DNA of 64,000 nt from Liolophura sinensis (taxonomy: Eukaryota > Mollusca > Polyplacophora > Chitonida > Chitonidae), in the NCBI RefSeq assembly GCF_032854445.1, contig NC_088295.1, positions 1,616,501-1,680,500 on the forward strand, written 5' to 3'. Below, piece by piece: positions 59,613-64,000 of this stretch. Under the pieces are notes generated by a model. It worked only from the letters and a program-made list of their open reading frames with translations. It was not told where the DNA came from and ran no database searches. A program made the translations under genes and the position numbers. Within the stretch, counting starts at the first letter, position 1; the number at the start of each line of letters is the position of its first letter.

Positions 59613-60913
59613 TATCTAATAATATAGAAGCAAACGCGTAACAAAATCAAAGTGTACCACTGTATAATTATACAGAAGTAAACGCGTTGTTTGTGCATTT
59701 CAAATGGCACCATTCTAATTCTTGTTAGCTGGTTGCAAAACGACTTGAACTGGAATCATGGAAAAGACTGTTTCTATACATCGCCTGAAAGTTAATGAGT
59801 TTAATAATGCACTTTTCTAAAACCACTAAAATCTAGTTCAATTAATTATTGTCATGCTATACAGCCAGCAAGTCTCACTAAATCACCGCTAATCCCGATT
59901 TATGGCAAATCCTTGAAATCACAACCCATTAGCATCTGTCCACTTTAACTGTATCTTGCCCATTAACTCATTAATTGTAAGATTAAATATTGAAATACTT
60001 CTTTGGAGAAAAAGAATTGTATTTTGAAAGAGGCGATTGCCGAATTGATTTCCCGGAACTAGACTTGGAGAAGAAATCTCATATAATCATTACTGGCACT
60101 GGGAATAAGTTACGTAATGGCCCTGCAGAAATTACATTATCGTATGCGTAATGTCGTGGTGGCAACGCGAACGAATGTGGTATGTGTTCTCTAATCCAAA
60201 CAAATTGTGCTGGGCTCCGGTGTGGATTCCTATTGCTAGCGGAGTCTAATACTTAACTCTCTCTTACGTTCTGCAAGTTTTTTGTACGCCTCCCCTCGGT
60301 AATTAACAGGATACCGAAATGACTTAGTTCCAATGTTCTTACGGTCACCCCTATAACGGAATCCTACAAAATCAACAGTGACACACATTTAATAGCGCCA
60401 GCTTTGAGCCACCGGGCAACCATTAAGTGTGCAGTGTTCCATATAGAATTATACATCATCTGTTCAGAGTTCTGCTTATCTCAAAGGTGGAGGGTGATGC
60501 TGATAGACGTCCCTGGGATTGACAGCCTCGACCCGTTCCTCACATCACAGACCCGTGACCTGTGAACCACAGACCCAATCCCAGTCCACATTCCAGAGAA
60601 AGCCCAACTCAAATCCAAGACTTACATGAGAAACGAGAGAGAAAAGTGACGTTAGTTTGGCGACGCTTGACAGGGTATCACCTCGGTTAATAGGATTCAG
60701 GTAAAATGATTCGTTAAAATGGCTTTGCCTATAAAGAAGCCTCGGTCCAGAGCATGCCAGTTTATTTCAGCTTTTTACGGTAATTACTTGTGACAACACG
60801 ACGAGATTTCTAATTGTAGAATACAGTATTACATGGGCATAATCGTAATAGCACTCGCTCAGTTACCAGAGTAAGGGAACGCCCGCCATTGCCTAACATT
60901 GTATAACACCGGC
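59613..60913. other. Unique non-coding DNA
   Basis: AT-rich, without recognised ORFs. A CCTATAAAG at about 60728 is TATA-like but leads only into the repeat at 60914. Confidence 0.45.
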
Positions 60914-61150
60914 TATGGAACCACGCAGGGAACCGCGGAGAGAACCACGGAGCGAACCACGGAAAGGAACCACAGAGGGGAAACACGGAAAGGAACCACG
61001 GAGCGAACCACGGAGGGAACCACGGAGGGGAACCACGGAAGAAAGCACGGAGGGAACCACAGAGGGAACCTCGGACGGGACCACGGACGGAGGGAACCAC
61101 GGAGGGGAACCATGGAGGGGAACCACGTAGGTAACCAATGGGGAACCACA
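60914..61150. repeat. 11-15-bp G/A-rich minisatellite
   Basis: Variations of GAACCACGGAGGG and GGAACCACGGAAAG, about 18 copies. All six frames are largely open, so the 71-113 codon ORFs here (E-P-R-R type on plus, G-S-L-R type on minus) are artefacts. Confidence 0.93.
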
Positions 61151-64000
61151 AACTTACTCTAAACCAATCGAACCTTCTGGTTAATGAGTGTGGAGATGAA
61201 ATAAAAATCTTAACTTTTTAGAACTGTTTCAAGCTATTTATCACGCAATTATAATTTCTTCCCGATGAAGATATTCCATTTATCAATGACCCTTTGCTCT
61301 GTACTAAATGCTCATGCCACACGGTTGGAGCCTTTTCTTGCAAGCTGACAATAATTAAATGAATGTTCCTGAAACCACTGTATATGCTTCACAGCTAAAT
61401 TGCTCAGCGATCGCGTCACACACGGATCCACATCATTGTGGATCTTGATTCTGCTGTTTCACTGAGAAAATCAGCTGACCTTGGCCTAAGGACCTACACA
61501 GTGAATGGTTAAAGTGCTGGAATTATGTGTTGATGAAGACCACGGCAAACTAGGCACCCATAAACAACGGCGCGGATATGCGCCCATACATCAGTTCAGC
61601 CAATCGTTGTTCGCTGTAACGGCAACACGAGACGACGATGGCCTGAAATACTACTTGTAAGATAAATAATGCATCGAAGCACTTGGAGCGATGGAACGCT
61701 TCACTAGAGCTGTTGGATAGAGATCATCACTAAGCCCGCGCTGATGGAATGTTAAATCGCCAACCCATCACTGGCAATATGGGCTAAACATGAACATTCT
61801 TGGCAAGGTGCCTGTCTTACCCCGTGTATAAAACCAAGTTGCCGTTATCATCACTACTCTCATGGTGGCCCTAAATACAGTCACAGTATCTCATAATGTG
61901 CACATTAAACACTGTGAAAATGGTTCATCACTCTTTTTTCTGACACAACTTTTACCTTTGTAGTGAAAAACACCTAACTAAAAGAGGCAATGACTGAAAA
62001 AATGATATCGCCTGATTTATAACTTCCGGATTGATACTCATCGTCACTGGCAACGAGACTTGACTGGTGCTGAAGTACGTGTTTCGTAGAGTGTTCATAG
62101 ACTCCTCACATCCAGATATGCCTGCATGGCAGCTTTCAAAAATAATAGTACGTTGTATATATGGTAATCTAGAATCTGTAGAAAACTCATGATGGCCACT
62201 TGATGGGAATATGGAATATATAAATCTTCTTTTAAGTCTCGTTTTCTACGCGGAACATGCCGTTTACATGCCGCTTGAATTATGTGACCAAGTGTTCTTT
62301 AATCGTGTGATTGATACGTTTTGGGGGCATGATTTATTGCCTTTAACTCCTGTGTGTATATTTCTGGTTGTATGTGAACAGAGGACGCCCATTACCGACC
62401 TGTTAAGGGCATTTCGCGATTACAAGTTACATCGGCCGTTAAGCCTCCTTCATACATACAGCCGACGGACGAGCCTTATGATTAAATAGTTCCATCAAGA
62501 AAACAATCTCGGCGAAGACCGGGAGTGAGACGTAACAAAATGCCGACAGTAACCGTGATCAGAGTCATTAATGACTATTACATATGGCATAGACGTTGGG
62601 GTTTTATTAGGCCTCTGACCAAGTATCTGCTTTAAATTCACCCCAGGCAAGTCTAGCTTACGTGACATACCTGTACTTAAACGATAGCCATCGTTTGTGG
62701 TTCAAGGATATGTGTTAAAACGAAACCTAACAGTAACCAAGACCTGCTGACGGCCTCAGTATACATGCTCATACTATATGCATGAAGAGGTATTGCCAGC
62801 TTCAAGTGACTAGAAGGTACCTAGATTAATGTATGTCAGTGTTCTTTTGTGTCACAGCTACTTAAACCGTGGACAAGTGTACATCTTAAATATGACGAGC
62901 ATAAATGCTCACGCGAAAAAAAGCTAACCGACAGCGGCGATGGTAAGAAAAACAATGATCAGGAATATGGTGCAAACAGACAACCACTATATCAGAAACA
63001 AGGTGAACGACCACCTAAACAACTTTTCAGTGAAGTTAACTAAAGCATTGGCAGCATACTTTCTCCAACAACCGTAAAATAACTAGCATGTATTTCACAG
63101 TCAAATGCCATGTTCTACGCTTTATAAATTCCGCTTCATCTAACTAATACAAGAAATATTTACGACGTAATAGTAAGCCGCTACCATTGAGTTAAGACTG
63201 ACTGGAGAAGGGAACATATCTTCGCGTAGAGTTCGTGCGCCCAAACACGCCAGCATTATCATATGGAACAAGGCCACTAAACGATCGCTATATCAGAACA
63301 GATGCTGAGATTCCAAAAGCATAACATTTCCCCCGCGTGCAGGCTCTTTGATCAGACGACACCACGTCGTGTTCACTCGTCTTCATTCTCAAAGATTCGC
63401 CTTCTTAAAATTTTACGTACGGTTTCCTTTTAATCACTAACTGACAGAAAAACTGCCGTTGTACTACTGCCCGAAGTCCGCATACAGACTGGAGCGGGTT
63501 AATCTTAATTACCACCTAAATAAGCCACCGTGGAATAAGTGGAAGTAACGCGCTATAATAATGTTCTGACACATTCTACATCATAAGATATCACACACAC
63601 GGTGTATTTCTGGAGAAAAGAAAGTTTATGGAGACGTGTTCCTGTGCGATCCGGGGCGTTCATGGCGCACGTGAGCGGAGACTTCCACCAGGGGAGGTAA
63701 TTAATGTAGAGAGTCATGATTTAGGGAGCAAGCCCTTTACGCCAAACTATTTGTATACTGTACTGGATAAATCTGTATTAAATGGAAATCTTTTTTTTTT
63801 TGCCTCTTCTCTGTGTGTTAAGGAAAAATTTAATATCTTTATTAAAGACATTTGCGGGATGTTTGGCTGTGAAGCGGCTGCCTGTGGTGTAACTAGGCAG
63901 ATTGAGCCACAGATTGGGGCGAACTTTTTGCACCTGTTTTATGGTACGGCGATACCCAACTGCATTCGTAGCTTGTTTTTTTGTGCAAAAAATGAATCTA
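61151..64000. other. Unique DNA without a recognised gene
   Basis: ORFs at 62211-62489 (92 codons) and 62849-63043 show no domain, and no splice-bounded exon or TE was recognised. A TATAAAA at about 61826 precedes a 33-codon ORF from 61861, which could easily be chance. A poly-T tract lies at about 63790. Confidence 0.4.

Noticed and set aside
60810-61162. Arg/Pro/Glu-rich and Gly/Ser-rich ORFs
   Set aside because: Overlapping in nearly all frames over an 11-15-bp repeat.
61826-61962. TATAAAA followed by a 33-codon ORF
   Set aside because: Distances are plausible but the peptide is short and featureless, and similar TATA-like runs are frequent in this AT-rich DNA.

Overview
The window is animal nuclear DNA, most likely from a mollusc. 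Four signs point to this. There is a spliced class A GPCR exon. There are two dispersed SINE-like families whose consensus I associate with bivalve, gastropod and chiton genomes. There is a decayed non-LTR retrotransposon. Coding density is very low and long unspliced genes are absent. Nothing prokaryotic was found (no operons, no Shine-Dalgarno-led ORFs, no CRISPR array). The species cannot be named from sequence alone.

The dominant content is tandem repeats. I count about 27 minisatellite or satellite arrays with unrelated units (about 12 to 77 bp), together roughly 28 kb or about 44% of the window. The largest are a 50-bp array of about 8.5 kb (30606-39114), a 61/62-bp array (908-4130), a 65-bp array (7303-9552), a 35-bp array (48871-51031), a 45-bp array (23249-24975), a 47-bp array fused to a 26-bp array (45203-47078), a nested 30/77-bp array (20270-21315) and a 53-bp array that holds a 200-N assembly gap (55085-55284). 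Most ORFs over 60 codons in the window come from repeat units whose period happens to avoid stops, often on both strands, and they are not believable proteins.

Layout: 0.0-9.6 kb holds four arrays and a SINE. From 9.6 to 15.0 kb there is mostly unique DNA with SINE copies and a 32-bp array. The one convincing gene part lies at 15060-15445 on the minus strand: the first coding exon of a rhodopsin-like GPCR (N-terminus to TM3), ending at a consensus donor inside the Arg codon of the E/DRY motif, with a candidate TATA box upstream at 15764-15770. No TM4-TM7 exon was recognised in the remaining 15 kb downstream, so the next intron is probably long and full of satellites. From 15.8 to 20.2 kb the DNA is unique and has a plausible core promoter near 18015. 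From 20.2 to 51 kb arrays are separated by short unique stretches. From 51 to 54.5 kb the DNA is unique and includes a CCAAT box inside a perfect inverted repeat just upstream of a short candidate first exon. A SINE and 19-bp array, the gapped 53-bp array, and a truncated inactive LINE reverse transcriptase fragment (55868-57290, minus) follow. The last 6.5 kb is mostly unique, with a palindromic MITE-like element (59353-59612) and a 12-bp G/A-rich array.

There is no visible gene pathway. The biological interest is the repeat ecology: arrays with higher-order structure, very recent block duplication, neighbouring arrays that look derived from one another, and SINE or LINE copies sitting at or inside array boundaries.
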